Assembly (NCBI GenBank): GCA_947579665.1 | Contig: OX388350.1 | Coordinates: 31,095,393 to 31,159,392, forward strand | Source: Sympetrum striolatum | Lineage: Eukaryota > Arthropoda > Insecta > Odonata > Libellulidae | DNA length: 64,000 bases | Reading direction: 5' to 3' | Translations under genes and position numbers: made by a program | Shown: positions 1-11,248 of the stretch, one piece after another | How the letters are laid out: the number at the start of each line of letters is the position of its first letter | Numbering within the stretch: position 1 is the stretch's first letter | The notes under the pieces: generated by a model | What the model saw: the letters and a program-made list of their open reading frames with translations, nothing else | The model's database searches: none | What the model was told of the DNA's origin: nothing

Positions 1-189
1 AAGAATTGGGTAGGGCATGCAATAATAATGAATTGCTTACTTAAGGATATGCTGGAAGGAACAGTGGAGGGAAGAATGAATAGAGGAAGGAGAAGAGTGA
101 AATTTAAAGATTGCTTAAAGAATGAAGAACGGTACAGTGGGATGAAGAGAAGAGTGGAGAATAGGGAAAATTGGAGAAACGACACCTAG
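1..189 (+). pseudogene. RTE-like LINE reverse transcriptase, C-terminal fragment
   Basis: One open frame runs from the first base to a TAG at 187-189. It reads as the extreme C-terminus of a non-LTR retrotransposon polyprotein: NWVGHAI, then LLKDMLEGTVEGRMNRGRRR, then a Tyr-containing helix and ENRENWRN before the stop. This matches the usual tail of RTE-type elements (WxGHxxR, LL..xxEG, RGRRR, Y..MK..A.dR..WR). The rest of the element would lie left of the window, so whether this copy is intact cannot be seen. The bases just after the stop (ATGATGACAATG-like) resemble the short simple 3' tails of such elements. The same family recurs at 10440-10816 (minus), 13418-13548, 31455-31720 and 36545-36670. 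The residues are seen directly; the family name is recalled; the clade is uncertain. Confidence 0.75.
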
Positions 190-2547
190 GACCTGCGCGA
201 GCAGACTACCCATGATGACAATGACCACATACCAAGATCTGGAGTGAATCTATATTTTTTACTTTTTCCTTTAGGTCCACATTTACCGTAGAACACTTCA
301 TAGTAAGGAGTTTACCTGATTCTTTCATCGAGACCTCCAGTTATCAATTCCCTTTCGCTTCATGAAGGTTTCCTTGGCCGAGGCTATTCTTTTACGAACT
401 ACATATTTGTATCTTCCATATCAATAGAGAGTACTACCCTAGTAAAAGAATCAATCCACCTCATCTAGTTTTTCCAATCCATAATTTTTAACATCTTCCA
501 TTCCTTCCATAAGTAAACTTCAATAATTTTGTTTTATTTTATCATTAATCTACCTTTAACCTCAATAATTCCATTCCGAGGAAGTTTGGAATGCAAATTT
601 ACGTATTTATCTATCATTATTTTCCCAAAAACATTAAAAAAGTTATGCGAAGTTTCCTCATGCTTTTCGCCTTTGAGTCTCTTGCCCTTGACGCAACAGA
701 AGCCCCTCGCGCCTAACCAGGAGCTCTATATCGCGTTTCTTAGCAGAATTCCCTCCTTTTAAAGCCGTCGCCCATCTTGAGGATCTCCACGAAAAGCTGT
801 TGCCCTTTCAAGGTTTGCCAAGTTATTTACCACCGATTTACACTTGGCCAGTTGAACCTGTTCACATTACCAAGGGTTCACCACGTGAAAATCAACTCCC
901 ATGGCTCTTCATATATAGGATCAATTCCACCGGTTTCAAGCTCGTTAGTCAGATTACGATATTTCGTGGAATGCCAAATCATAATTTACTACTCTCCAAA
1001 CTTCTCCAAAAGCCTTCTCCTAAATCCTTTACGCAACATCTCACGGCTGAGAAGGAGGAGCAAGAAAATTTCTTTCACGGAGTCTTTCAGGGAGACAAAA
1101 CCAAGGTGATTAGAGTAAAGGAACTTAACTGTGAACTCGAGACGTTCGTCGTATCTCTAGAGTTCCATGAGATATCAAATAAGGTGCGTTGTCATGTGCT
1201 ATATGCAGCTTTTCTAATTACAATGATATAACCTCAAGGACTAAATGGCATTGTTATGAGTTGATTGGAGCTCAGGTGTCCATTGGAGGTCGATCGAAAA
1301 GATTTCTAATTAAAATTTACTAATTAAGCGCTTAGGAGAGAAAGAAAAGCTATATATTATATGCTGAAACACAGATTTGAGAGGATGGATTCTTATGGCA
1401 TTCTACGAAGATTGTGGCAAGTCTCCGAGTTCACTATTAAATCGTTTTATTTTACTCACTTTTGATGTCTCCTTCCCGAGTTCTAAGACACTTAATTTTT
1501 CTTGTTTCCTTTTTCTCGGCAAGGATGATATTCTTAATAAGGTATAGTAAGGTATGAAAGATAAATCCAGTGATTTTCGGTTATTTCTGCCTTTTCATTT
1601 CGTGTACGAACAGATGTGTCGAAATATCCTTTAACCGGGTCCGTATTCCTTAGCCCAGTCCTGAGATCAACGAAAAATCTTTACAAGCCGTAGCAACTTA
1701 TATTAGATATTACTTAAAGGGTGTTAGGAGGAAGTGATATCGGGACTTCACCGCCATCTGTCAGGTTTCTTCCTATATTTAAAGCTGATATGTCTCCAAG
1801 GGTAGACATTTTAATTTCATTGGGTTTTCTGAATACTGGATACTAAACGATTTAACGAAAAACTTCCGTCTTCTCTTCGAGGAACCTGCAGATATTATAC
1901 CATATATAACCTTATCAGCTTGAAAATTATTTAGTTGCAACTATAATCGCTAAATTAAGTCCGAAAAATAGATAAAATCACTGGAATATGAAATATAAAA
2001 ATGCCTAATACTACATAAGACATAACATGAAAAGTTTTAGTACAAAATGATTCGGTATTTTACAAATATATTTTCTTTTTTGCGGAATTTAAAAATCCAT
2101 TTCGCAAATGTCCATTGCTTACGAAAAATACTCCATACATAATGGCAAATAATCTGATTCGATCTTAATTATTTATGAATTCATTTGAGTAGCAAATACT
2201 GAAGTAAGACAGAGAGTAAATTGATTTATCGCCTGATTCAGTGAAGTTTAAATTGATTTAATAAATCTAATATCCGGTATATATCACTGATTGCGGTGCT
2301 GCATGTTGAAACTCTTTTATAACCGCAGAGATTAAACACTCAATTTTTTTATTTCACAGTATAAATTAAACAGGAAAGGAAATTATATCTCTTGATGCTA
2401 AACGGTGCAGTAGGTCGCTCGAATTCGGCAGAGTGAGTTTCATTTCATTTTGATTATTCAATTCAAAAATTACCACATGTAATGGCGATGAGGAGGAGAT
2501 TGACATTTTAAGGGAGAATTAAAGTTACCCAATGATAAACAGAGGCG
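190..2547. other. No recognised gene; AT-rich intergenic or intronic DNA
   Basis: I see no recognisable domain, transposon end or RNA gene here. The only sizeable open frame is at 800-1231, listed separately. A shorter frame at 529-762 has no recognisable features. Confidence 0.5.
800..1231 (+). other. Open frame of 143 codons, unrecognised
   Basis: This frame begins MPFQGLPSYLPPIYTW and ends in a hydrophobic stretch before TAA. I recognise no domain, signal peptide or repeat. An overlapping frame at 777-1109 is almost as long, and the region is slightly less AT-rich than its flanks, which by itself yields longer chance frames. It could be an exon of a lineage-specific gene or a decayed coding fragment, but nothing in the sequence favours that over chance. 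Confidence 0.12.
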
Positions 2548-2691
2548 AAAAATAGCGACATGACTGGGACTCGAACCCAGGTCTCCCTTTAACAGAGGTG
2601 GGATTGATGCGGCATGGTAGTTTAGTGGTTAGAATACCTGCCCGGAAAGTGGGAGACCTAGGTTTGAGTCCAAGTCATGTAGGTATTTTTC
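2548..2691. repeat. tRNA-Asp-like SINE head with inverted partial second copy
   Basis: On the plus strand 2611-2680 resembles a tRNA: a box A-like stretch (TAGTTTAGTGGTTAGAATAC), then GGGAGACC and a box B-like GGTTTGAGTCC. The order matches tRNA-Asp. The left part, about 2548-2587, is the reverse complement of the right part, about 2651-2691, including a box B in the other orientation. The unit is therefore a head-to-head inverted pair with the left copy truncated. The same design is complete at 21166-21347. The acceptor stem does not close well, so a working tRNA is unlikely. Confidence 0.65.
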
Positions 2692-3584
2692 ACTGTTTAG
2701 CATTGGGTTCCGGTCGCACGACTTCACGTGCTAAGTAATTTCCCATCCTTGCTTCTTAATTAAAGTTACCTTTTATGAGAAAGTTGTTTTTATATCCGTT
2801 AAAATCAATATTTGCTTCAATGTCCTCTAGCAATTATGCAGAGCAGCAAATGTCTATTGGCAATCACGAATTACAGATTTTGTACCACATACAAATCTAT
2901 AAATTTCAGTTAAATTTATTTTGGGTATTCTCATTTCTTAAATGATTTGCATTTGATTTTTTTTATGTCTGAAGAGCTGTCACGTTATAGGGTGCCGGAT
3001 TTCATCGCACACATATATATTCATAAGTAAGTCTGTTTGGACGAGAAGATGGAACGGATGGAAAGGAAAGCCGGGTGAAGGTCACAAATGAGATACTTGT
3101 GCGGTTTCCACGTGCAGATTTCCGAGGATCGAAAACCGTGCTTCAGCCTTCCTAGTCACTTGAACTGCGATAATATAATACAGACGTATTTTGTTTTCAA
3201 ATAAATTTATGGGTACATACACACATTTCTATAAGTATCGAGTATATGCATCGTCACATAAATCAACTCAATTTCTAAAAATATAAGCCACTTTTTTCCA
3301 AAGATTTGCTAGAAAATAGATTACTATTACTTTGTTCTCTGAAGATTTACATAAGTTAGTCGAGGTTAAATAAACTTCGGAGACGATCGAAATAGAAATG
3401 TATCTGCTAATATTTTCTTCATTAGACAAGATTAATTTTTTATAGGTTATTTGCTTGAAAGTGATAAAATTATTTATAATAATAGATTGATCGCTACTAG
3501 CTTGTAACTTCTACAACATCTTGATGTATGGAATATTTTTATTTGTCTTTTGGAACAAGATGAAGAAAAATTTCAAATTTAAAA
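2692..3584. other. No recognised feature
   Basis: This is AT-rich sequence without recognisable coding, RNA or transposon signals. The first ~70 bases may be the body of the SINE-like unit before it. Confidence 0.5.
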
Positions 3585-3795
3585 ATTTCCTTCTTTATAG
3601 TCATCAGGTATTTTTCATGCCCGTGATGATATGGATGATACTGAGGCATGAGTGATCCTGATAGAAGACATTCATTTTGCCATTCTCTATGAAATACGAT
3701 GAAAAGTGTTATTAAAAGGGTCATGGTGCTGCAGTTACGTAAGCTTTTCCCACGTACAACATTCTGGCTCAGAGAAGAAACCAAGCACCGCGTAA
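3585..3795 (-). repeat. Dispersed repeat family X, copy 1
   Basis: Read on the minus strand this segment aligns by eye with 18541-18735, 26868-27025 and 37036-37200. Shared blocks include a start like TTTCTTCTCTGAGCCAGAAT, then AAAAGCT, then a late block resembling CTCAGTATCATCC. Reading frames in copies 1 and 2 can be aligned (SSLxQNV...KSxxxCS...ITLF) but are not shared by copies 3 and 4, so coding is doubtful. The element class is unknown. Confidence 0.5.
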
Positions 3796-4967
3796 CACCT
3801 TCTCATATTCACATTCACCTTCCCTATATCTCTCCAATACTTATTGATGCTTAGTGGTTTGAAATTCGAATGGGCCTGAATTTAAAAATTAAAGTAATTG
3901 AAAAGGAACCGTACGTCAAAAGCTAGAAATTCAGACTCGTTGTATGAAACTCAGAGAATAAAATGGAGTAAGTTAGTATTAATGGGAAAATATGAAACTT
4001 TTCCAATTGTTCGTGCTCCAACAGAGTAGGTATATAAATACATATTAGCTGCCTCCGAGTTTCCCTTCCTTGGACAAATACATTCGTCTCTCTATGGTTC
4101 TATAACGTTTATGAGCTCAATTAGAATCAAAGTTTCGATTAAAGTAATTAACACGAGGGGGAGTAAATACCCGCGACTATCACGACCTAAAATAGCATCC
4201 TGAGACAAGGCTGTCTGTCTGTCTCATAGTCAGGAACGTTCATAAAAAAATGAAGACCCACTCTAGTTGAATTAGTTCCTCCCTAAGCACTAGCATATAG
4301 GCACGAGGCTTCCCTTAACCATCCCTTATACATAGTGTCATTTCCTCCCACGGCAGTTTCCACGCACAGGAGAGAAAATCTATCTTTGAGGCTAGAGACA
4401 CGACAAGAGAAGCCCCGCAACGGAGGCGATCAATCCCATCCTGTTTCCGTCGCATACCGGAAGGGTAAGCACTCTCGTTACTAAGACTACCGAGTGTCCG
4501 CTTTGACGGCAGAGCAGGAAGTAAATTTCCCCAAAACGTTTTGAGGGCTGCGTTTTTCCACGGAGCACAGCGCCGCTCTCAGATCTGCATTAACGGCGAA
4601 GAGGGTAAACGAGGCCTCTCTTCTCTCTGATTCCGAGAAACGAAATCGAAGATCAAGTGGGATGATGCGAAGCCCCGAGGGCGGCGTCGGAGCATTTAGA
4701 GAGTCTCGTAAAAACTGACCTCTTTGAGCGTATTAAAGCGAGTACACCTGAATAGCAGGGATATTCTCGTGGTGTTTCGAAAGCGATTTTGGGTTACCAA
4801 GAGGTGGGCAAAGGTCAACTCGCTAAACCCACACACGACTGTGTACTGGGCGCGACATTTTCATCGTTTCTAATTGTGGATCGTAATATATTATTGAGGT
4901 TATTATAATTAATCGTCTCAATTGAAACATGGTCGAACTTCATTCTAAAAATGCACGAAGAAATTAT
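3796..4967. other. Unrecognised; GC-richer island at about 4290-4735
   Basis: Most of this is ordinary AT-rich DNA. From about 4290 to 4735 the sequence becomes clearly GC-richer, with several CpG dinucleotides, but shows no long open frame or recognisable motif on either strand. It could be a regulatory element, a non-coding exon or a remnant of unknown type. Confidence 0.3.
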
Positions 4968-5240
4968 TCTTATTATTATTAGGGGTCTTTATTAGGCGAG
5001 ATTGAGACTAAAAAGTCTCCTCTTTCATCTAACCTGTCTTTAAGTTATTACATTATTATAAGTATATTACATATATCTTAGTAAATAAAACTTAGAGGAA
5101 AATAGAAGAACATGTAAGAAGGGATTGCGGATGTAAAAAAACCTAAGAAAAGCTTAGGAAATAATATCCGCTGCAGGAAAACGCCCACAAAGAAGGGGGG
5201 TGTGAGAAACCTGCGCAAACCTACCGATAGCAAAAACTAA
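4968..5240 (-). mobile_element. LINE 3' UTR fragment with ATT tail (family T, copy 1)
   Basis: On the minus strand this ends with the family signature GACTTTTTAGTCTCAATCTC, then a CCTAATAAAGACCCC-like block and a short (ATT) run. Further in, it shares AAGCTTTTCTTAGG, a CCTGCAG-containing block and CACACCCC with 25278-25530 (minus) and 59157-59407 (plus). In the plus copy this sequence lies downstream of a LINE C-terminus, so it is the 3' UTR of that LINE. The homology may extend to about 5460, but weakly. Confidence 0.65.
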
Positions 5241-5480
5241 AAGACATTACAGAAAACAATGTACATATAACCTGGAAAATTACAAAAAGTGTTAGAGACA
5301 AATAATCAAGACAAATAATGAAAGTTAATAAAAAATGAAATGCAGAGAATACCGTAAGTAGATACATACACTTGTGATAAAAACATGACTGAACTAGAAA
5401 AAAGCCAAATAAAACACGATCAATCCAAAAATAACGCTCTACAATTTAAAATTATTCTCTATTTATCTATTAAACTCTAT

Positions 5481-5892
5481 ATTAAAATATAACTTCCGCA
5501 GAATAATATATTTATTCAGACGACTATGGTTTTGATGGTGGTGGATGATGGTGTAACCCATAGGTTCCCTAACTTTTTTCCCGTAGACCCCTTTCAGTTG
5601 TCCATGGACCCTCTAGCCTGCCTAGTATTGAATTTCTTTGTTAAACAACCATATCTGGTTTCAATTTGATTATATTATCTTTTAAATTCAGATATTTGTC
5701 TTCTAAAACCTCTAAAACAATCTCAAAAATTGAAAAAATCTTGGACCCTCATTTTTTTCCTTCTTGACATGGTAAATCTGAATGGACCCCTGGAGGTCCA
5801 TATGGCCCACTTTGGGAACCTATGGTGTAACCCAACACCGAAATCATGGTCATGTGAATAAATATATTATTCTGTGGACATTATATTTTAAT
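5481..5892. repeat. Foldback element (about 60-bp arms) hosting a hAT insertion
   Basis: The left arm (5481-5540) and right arm (5834-5892) are imperfect inverted repeats. Both hold the block GAATAATATATTTATTCA and, further in, a CCATGATTTCGG-like block. Without the inner insertion the element would be about 140 bp. The core is related to the GCCGAAACCGGTC core of the foldback element at 15082-15230. Confidence 0.6.
5559..5824. mobile_element. Non-autonomous hAT element, 266 bp, with 8-bp target duplication
   Basis: The element starts CATAGGTTCCC and ends GGGAACCTATG, a perfect 11-bp terminal inverted repeat. It is flanked on both sides by the 8-bp sequence GTGTAACC (5551-5558 and 5825-5832). 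An 8-bp duplication and a GGTTCCC-type end are hallmarks of hAT transposons. Further in, both ends carry imperfect inverted GGACCCC-rich sequence. There is no coding capacity, so it would depend on a transposase supplied elsewhere. Confidence 0.85.
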
Positions 5893-5917
5893 TTCTTCAT
5901 GCACTTGTGGATATTGT

Positions 5918-5985
5918 GTTACTGACCGCGATGATGGAGTGATTACCGTGTTAATACTCCCGGTTCGAGTACCGGCTAATCGAAT
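5918..5985 (+). repeat. tRNA-like sequence, probably a SINE head
   Basis: The segment contains a perfect 5-bp T-arm-like stem (CCGGT/ACCGG) around the box B-like GGTTCGAGTACC, preceded by a weak box A-like GATGGAGTGATTACCG. I cannot close an acceptor stem. It lies just after the foldback element at 5481-5892. Confidence 0.45.
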
Positions 5986-8230
5986 TTATTCCAGTTAAGA
6001 AGTGGTAGTTTGTTTATTAATCGTTGATAATTGTTATCGAACTCAGCGTAATTTGTCAAAAATTAGCTGTTAATGGGACTTGGGTACAAAATTAATAAAT
6101 TTACATAAAACAAAGAGAAAGGTATCGAATAAGTTTCCCTGCACTGCAGAAAATCAAAACTCAGTTACAATTGATATTATATCTCCAATATCTATATTAT
6201 TAACTTTATTTTTCTCCTAGATTTTTTAAAGCATTGTTTAGTCCTTCTCTGGTAAACATTGCTAGCCGAATCATTGGTTACACGGAGTACCTTTATGATC
6301 AAGCGTCTGTGAATTACTTTTGCTTCTCTTTATTTACCGTTAAATTAGCCGGGAAAATATTGTGGAATTGGAATAAAAAAGATGTAATACATTTCTCAAG
6401 AAACAAGGATACTATGTTGAAAATTAAAGTGATGAAAATAGATAATAATTTTTCTTTGATTTTTAACGAGATTTGGTTTTGTAGTGCACCGGTTAACACT
6501 TAACGGATATTTCTCGTAACTGAAAATGACAAAATTACCGATGAAACTATTAAATAAATTGCGTAAAATGTGATTTTGGACAGAAAAAACTTCAAGTTAT
6601 TTCTTTAATCTTGAATACCTTGCTTTTTTTAGTTTGAAATGTAAGATTGACAGTTAAAAAACGAGGAAATATGAAAAATGTGGGATAAGAAAGGGTTTTG
6701 ATCGAAGAATTAAGATGGAGGCAGCCATCTAAAGATATCAATAACTTCAAAGAAAAAGATAAAGAAGAGGGCAAAAAAATTGTGGGATGTTATAGAGGTG
6801 AGGCATATATTTCATAACCTACGGCTATAAAGACCTATTGAGAGATGAACTCAAAGGACTACGATGATAGATAAGCATTGACAAAATTAAATTCCACCCA
6901 CATCTTGCATCATTATAGTGTTTCCAGACTAAATATATTCCATTAAACTTTTAAAAATGCACTAATTACCTGAAATATGGGGGAAGACGCATTAGCCTTT
7001 CAACCTTATCTCGCTATTCTACATTTTGTCACCGCTAACAGTTCGAAGAACGACGAAGTTCGGAAATCGATTCATCCTCGAGTCACTTTCCATCAAAGTT
7101 TTGCTCCTTTTCTAATGGTTACAGAGGATGTTTTATCTTTTCCCTAAATAGCAAGAATATATCAGATCAAAAGTAGCAAGCTACTTTATCTCTCAGCTGT
7201 CTTTATTGATTAATTGCTTTATGAGTATTTTCCAAGTAAATAATCAAATGCCATTCAACGTTACTACTGTAATCAGTAATATAGTTATGAGATCCTAACT
7301 TTCCAATGGTGATAAGAGGATTTAATTTTTGATCTCCTACCACATCAATGCATATTAGTATTAAGCATCAGAGTTCAGATTCGAAACCTACGTTTTTATT
7401 CTTGAGACTACGAGAAATATAAAACCGTTGTTTAACAGTGCTCAAGCTCTCTTAATGGGTGTTTCGTAATCTATTTTACATATGCTAAAACTTAAATGAT
7501 TGCATAATAAAGATATAAAGCCAAATCGGAAAACACCGATAGGATACTACTTCCTAAGCATAATACATAAGAAGAAATATGTAAGAACCATAGGTGTATA
7601 GTTATGTATACATGTTTTAGTTCTTCGATATTACATGTGATGCAGATATTTTACGGTATATATGAGAACTATCTTTTATCATTAGCTACTATGAGTAAGA
7701 AAGTGCAACAGAATATTTAACTTTACAAACAGTTCCATAAAAAATCCTAAAGTTAGCTTTTGGCTTAAGAAAGTTCCGAACATCGATTAGTCAAATACTT
7801 TCATGCTAATACGTGTCTTCTCTTACTGTAATTTATATTTACCGTAAATTATAGTGCTTCTGCAGGGGATTTGTGGGTACACCTACGCCACGTAGTCATT
7901 CGAGGGAAGAAATGTTTAGAGAAACGTGGGCGATGCACATTGCAATACAATTAGCATAAGCACGACTTGAATACGAGTAGTAGTTAAATAAAAGAGAGGA
8001 AATATTGAACCTGAAATAAACCTCAGACTCCTAATTATCACGAGAGAAGTTGAGAGTATACATTTAAACACGAGAGTATACATTTAAAACGAAGAATATA
8101 TTACATTATGATAAAAAATATTTATCACCTTATTTTTGATACTGAGTTTAATGGAGCTTTCACTGCGAGTTATCTATCTTTACGGACCATTAAAATTTAA
8201 AAATCACCGAATGACAGGGATCAACGAAGG
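5986..8230. other. No recognised feature
   Basis: AT-rich DNA. Overlapping open frames on opposite strands at 6234-6503 and 6314-6499 show no domain and look like chance. A short tandem duplication of a GAGAGTATACATTTAAA-containing unit lies at about 8043-8090. Confidence 0.5.
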
Positions 8231-8530
8231 ATGTCAAATCAACCTTTCTTTCGAAGGCTTTTAGGAAGAATCTACGTCTTTCAACGTCGAATTTCGATGC
8301 AGAAGCCAGCTATTCCGTCATCCACTTTAAACTATATCAAATCACTGAAATGGGATCTATTACATTCCGGGAAAGTGCGTGGGAGTAAAGACGTACGAAC
8401 ACAAAATGGACAGCTTCTTCAATTTTCATCGAATGACGTAGATTTTATTGTCCGTGCCTTATTGGACGCTATTAATAAATTACGGAGCGACGATAACGAT
8501 GAATATAAAACACCCTCTGAAAAGTCATGA
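8231..8530 (+). other. Open frame of 99 codons, unrecognised
   Basis: The frame starts MSNQPFFRRLLGRIYVF and ends with an acidic, polar tail (RSDDNDEYKTPSEKS). The composition is more protein-like than most frames here, with a basic N-terminus and a possible amphipathic helix in the second half. I recognise no family. No TATA box or splice site clearly belongs to it. It may be an orphan exon, a decayed coding fragment or chance. Confidence 0.18.
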
Positions 8531-8695
8531 AATGAAAATAAAACAATACTTTCAAATGATTATTCGACCGAATCATCTTCAGGAATGAACAGCAATTTTA
8601 ACTGAATTATCGCAAAAATATTTCTATTATATAAACACACATCTGCCCTAAAAGCCACTTATTGGCTTGTGGGAGGACATTCAACATGACTATAA

Positions 8696-8825
8696 TACCT
8701 TAATGGATTACTTTCGCGTATTGCTCGCCGGAAAAATAAATCATTTGACGAATGAATTATTGCTTCAACGTCTCTGACTTCTTCGCAGTGTTTGAGCATC
8801 CTATACTATAACATGGAGGAACGCA
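8696..8825 (+). repeat. Dispersed repeat, copy 1 (partner at 33951-34150)
   Basis: TTTCGCGTATTGCTCGCCGG and the ~110 bases after it align by eye with 34027-34140 (TTTCGCGTATAGTTCGCGGA). The partner copy extends further upstream. The phrase resembles a widespread arthropod repeat with the theme 'cgcg-atagttcgcgg', whose element class I cannot name with confidence. Confidence 0.45.
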
Positions 8826-10439
8826 TAATATCAATTATATTCTCTGAAAAGGCAATTTCTCTGAATTGATTAAATTAAGCTTGTCATAAGCTCCTAAAGA
8901 TTACCATCTTACTTCTATAAGAATCTGAGCAAAAAATTCATAACATATATTATACATATAATTTAATATAGTGAAAAATAGGGGATTAAAAACAATAACA
9001 TGATTTTTTAATTCTCTTTCGAGTCTTATAGAAAGTCAAGCTGATTAGATTTTGCTAAAATGAAAAAAATAAGGGCTAAAACCATTCGTGAGTCAAAAAA
9101 TGAAGGAAAATAATAATTAATAATTCATTCGATTAAAAACAGAAACCAATTCTATATAGATTAATGTATAATTAAACTAAGATGAATTTTTATGTCATAT
9201 CAATTGAAAACGGGTAAATAAAACAGTTATAAACATACATAATACATAAATATAAAAATGAGCTATAAAATGAACTATAAAAATGAGATAGTATGGCTTT
9301 AGTATATGACTAGTATATAAGTATTATAAAATCAAGTTCAGAATGCCAAGAATGAAACGCTCTAATAAATAACTAATGCTAAAAATTCATTGTTTTTATT
9401 TACTGAATTAATAGAATCTAATAATCTGGCCTCGACTTTGTGGTAGTCCTCCATTATAGAGTGTGGTAAAGGTATAAGTGCTTTTTATTTATTTTTTATT
9501 ACTTAAGTGGATTTGCCCAAGAGATGAAATAATAGACAATTCAACGGAGCAAATATTAAAAAAAATCGTGGCTACTCGTTGATATATAACCACTTCATAT
9601 AAAATTTAAATGTTCTGAAATAAAAACTAACTTCGAAGAAGGACTCAAGATAGATTCAAGTTGTTCCAGGAAATAAAAAGGAGAGCAAGATATTCCGGCG
9701 GGAATAAAGGAGGAGATAACAACAAAAAGATGAAAAATTTAAGGTGGGGGAAAATATTTACAAGGAAACCTAATGTTTTTCCAGTCCAGGTAGAAGTAAA
9801 TTAGAAATTTAACTTTCCCAAATTATGAACGTATTTGATCCTAATGCAAAGATGCTTCAAAATATATCAATGGTAAATTTTTATATTTCGAGTTGTACAT
9901 GACCACAATGACTAATCGATGGTGGCAATGGTTTTACATGGATTTTTCTTCCTCATAATATGCTGGTTTAGTCTGGAAGAAAGGAAAGATGAACCTCCTC
10001 GCGTAGTACTACTCATTACCCTAGTATATCTTGCCTAGTAATACTAAATATTAATAGTTTATTTCATCATATTTATACATAAGGTATCATGTATGTACAA
10101 TTCAAGCAGTTTTAAGTACTTACAATGCATCAGTCACAATTTGCGAATCATTATCTAAAAATTAAAAATTAACGTATAAAAAATTTATACACACAAAGTA
10201 TCATGTAAATGAAAGAAAATACAATTTTAGTTCAGGTCCTCTTATGGCTCGTCAAGAGGTGCCTTGATTTAGGCAGATAAAAATTTAAAATATTACACCA
10301 ACAGATGCCACATTAAATCAGAAAAAGATTTTACTACATTTAAGTCAATTTACAATAATATTTAGGTTTTATTTCTTTGATCTAAGAGCCAAGATATGAC
10401 ACGTTTTTTTATCTCATTTACTCATCATGGAAATCTTAG
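8826..10439. other. No recognised feature
   Basis: Strongly AT-rich DNA with no sizeable open frame and no recognisable repeat. Confidence 0.5.
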
Positions 10440-10816
10440 CAGATCATCATCATAAGACAGTATTCTACCTTTCAGTAGATTCATGTGCAGTATATTCTCT
10501 ATTAAACGCAATGTTATTTACTTCCAGTTAGTTACCACACCCGTAGCATCTTTTGTCTTTGTCTTCTCCTCTGTTTTTTCCCTTATATTCCTTCCATAAT
10601 TAACTTATTTAGCAGTTCCTCTTCTCTAAATATTTGACTCACACATTTCCTCTGGCGATTCTTAATTACTTCAATTAAGCCCTCTTCCCTAACCATCTCC
10701 AGCACCTCCAGGTTTGTTTTCCTATCCACCCGACTCGCTTTTTCCATTTTACGCCAAACCAACATCTCGAATGCTTCTAAACTTACAACTTCATCATATG
10801 GCAAAAAGTTCCACAC
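10440..10816 (-). pseudogene. RTE-like LINE reverse transcriptase, C-terminal fragment (minus strand)
   Basis: On the minus strand an open frame at 10816-10583 contains LEAFEMLVWRKMEK, then DRKTNLEVLEMVREE, IEVIKNRQRKCVSQIF and EELLNKLIMEGI. This is the standard post-RT tail of RTE-type LINEs (AFExWxWRxM, DRxTNxEVL, RQxxWxxxxxR, LLxxxxEG). A stop follows at once, but the same frame continues GKKQRRRQRQ, which matches the next conserved block, so this copy has decayed. The 3' tail (to ~10440) carries a block resembling the one after the stop at 13548. The upstream half of the element is not recognisable. Confidence 0.8.
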
Positions 10817-11173
10817 TTATAGATTATAGAGATAATAGAGGTATAGAGGGGCATGAATTTGGGAGCTGTCTCGAGATTGAAAGGAACAAATAGGAGTACA
10901 TCTCCAAACCGTGCGTCCAATTCGTCAAAGTAGTACAACTTTAATAAATATTTAATTGTTCTACAATGGAAATTTTCGTAAAATAATGTCATCGATCGTT
11001 CATCTTGTAATAAATAAGGGTTTCAGCCTATAACATGCCTCTTGTAATAAAGATAACGGCCTAAAACCAATCATAAGTCAAGTATAACAGAAATAATGAG
11101 ACGTTTAACGAAAGAATTATCATATTCTGAATTAAATGAACGCACGCGATATATATCATACACTCAACGCATT

Positions 11174-11248
11174 GTTGCCCGGTAACGATAGAATGGGAGA
11201 ACTGTCTCATTCCTTATCTTGCAACGTAAGCCTGATTCTCTATATAAG
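11174..11248 (+). promoter_or_regulatory. X-box-like motif followed by TATA-like box
   Basis: GTTGCCCGGTAAC (11174-11186) resembles the RFX X-box, two inverted half sites separated by one base. A TATATAAG follows at 11241-11248. No gene is visible downstream, so both may be chance. Confidence 0.15.

Noticed and set aside
3539..3784. 81-codon minus frame in repeat family X as a conserved gene
   Set aside because: The frame is alignable with copy 2 but not maintained in copies 3 and 4.
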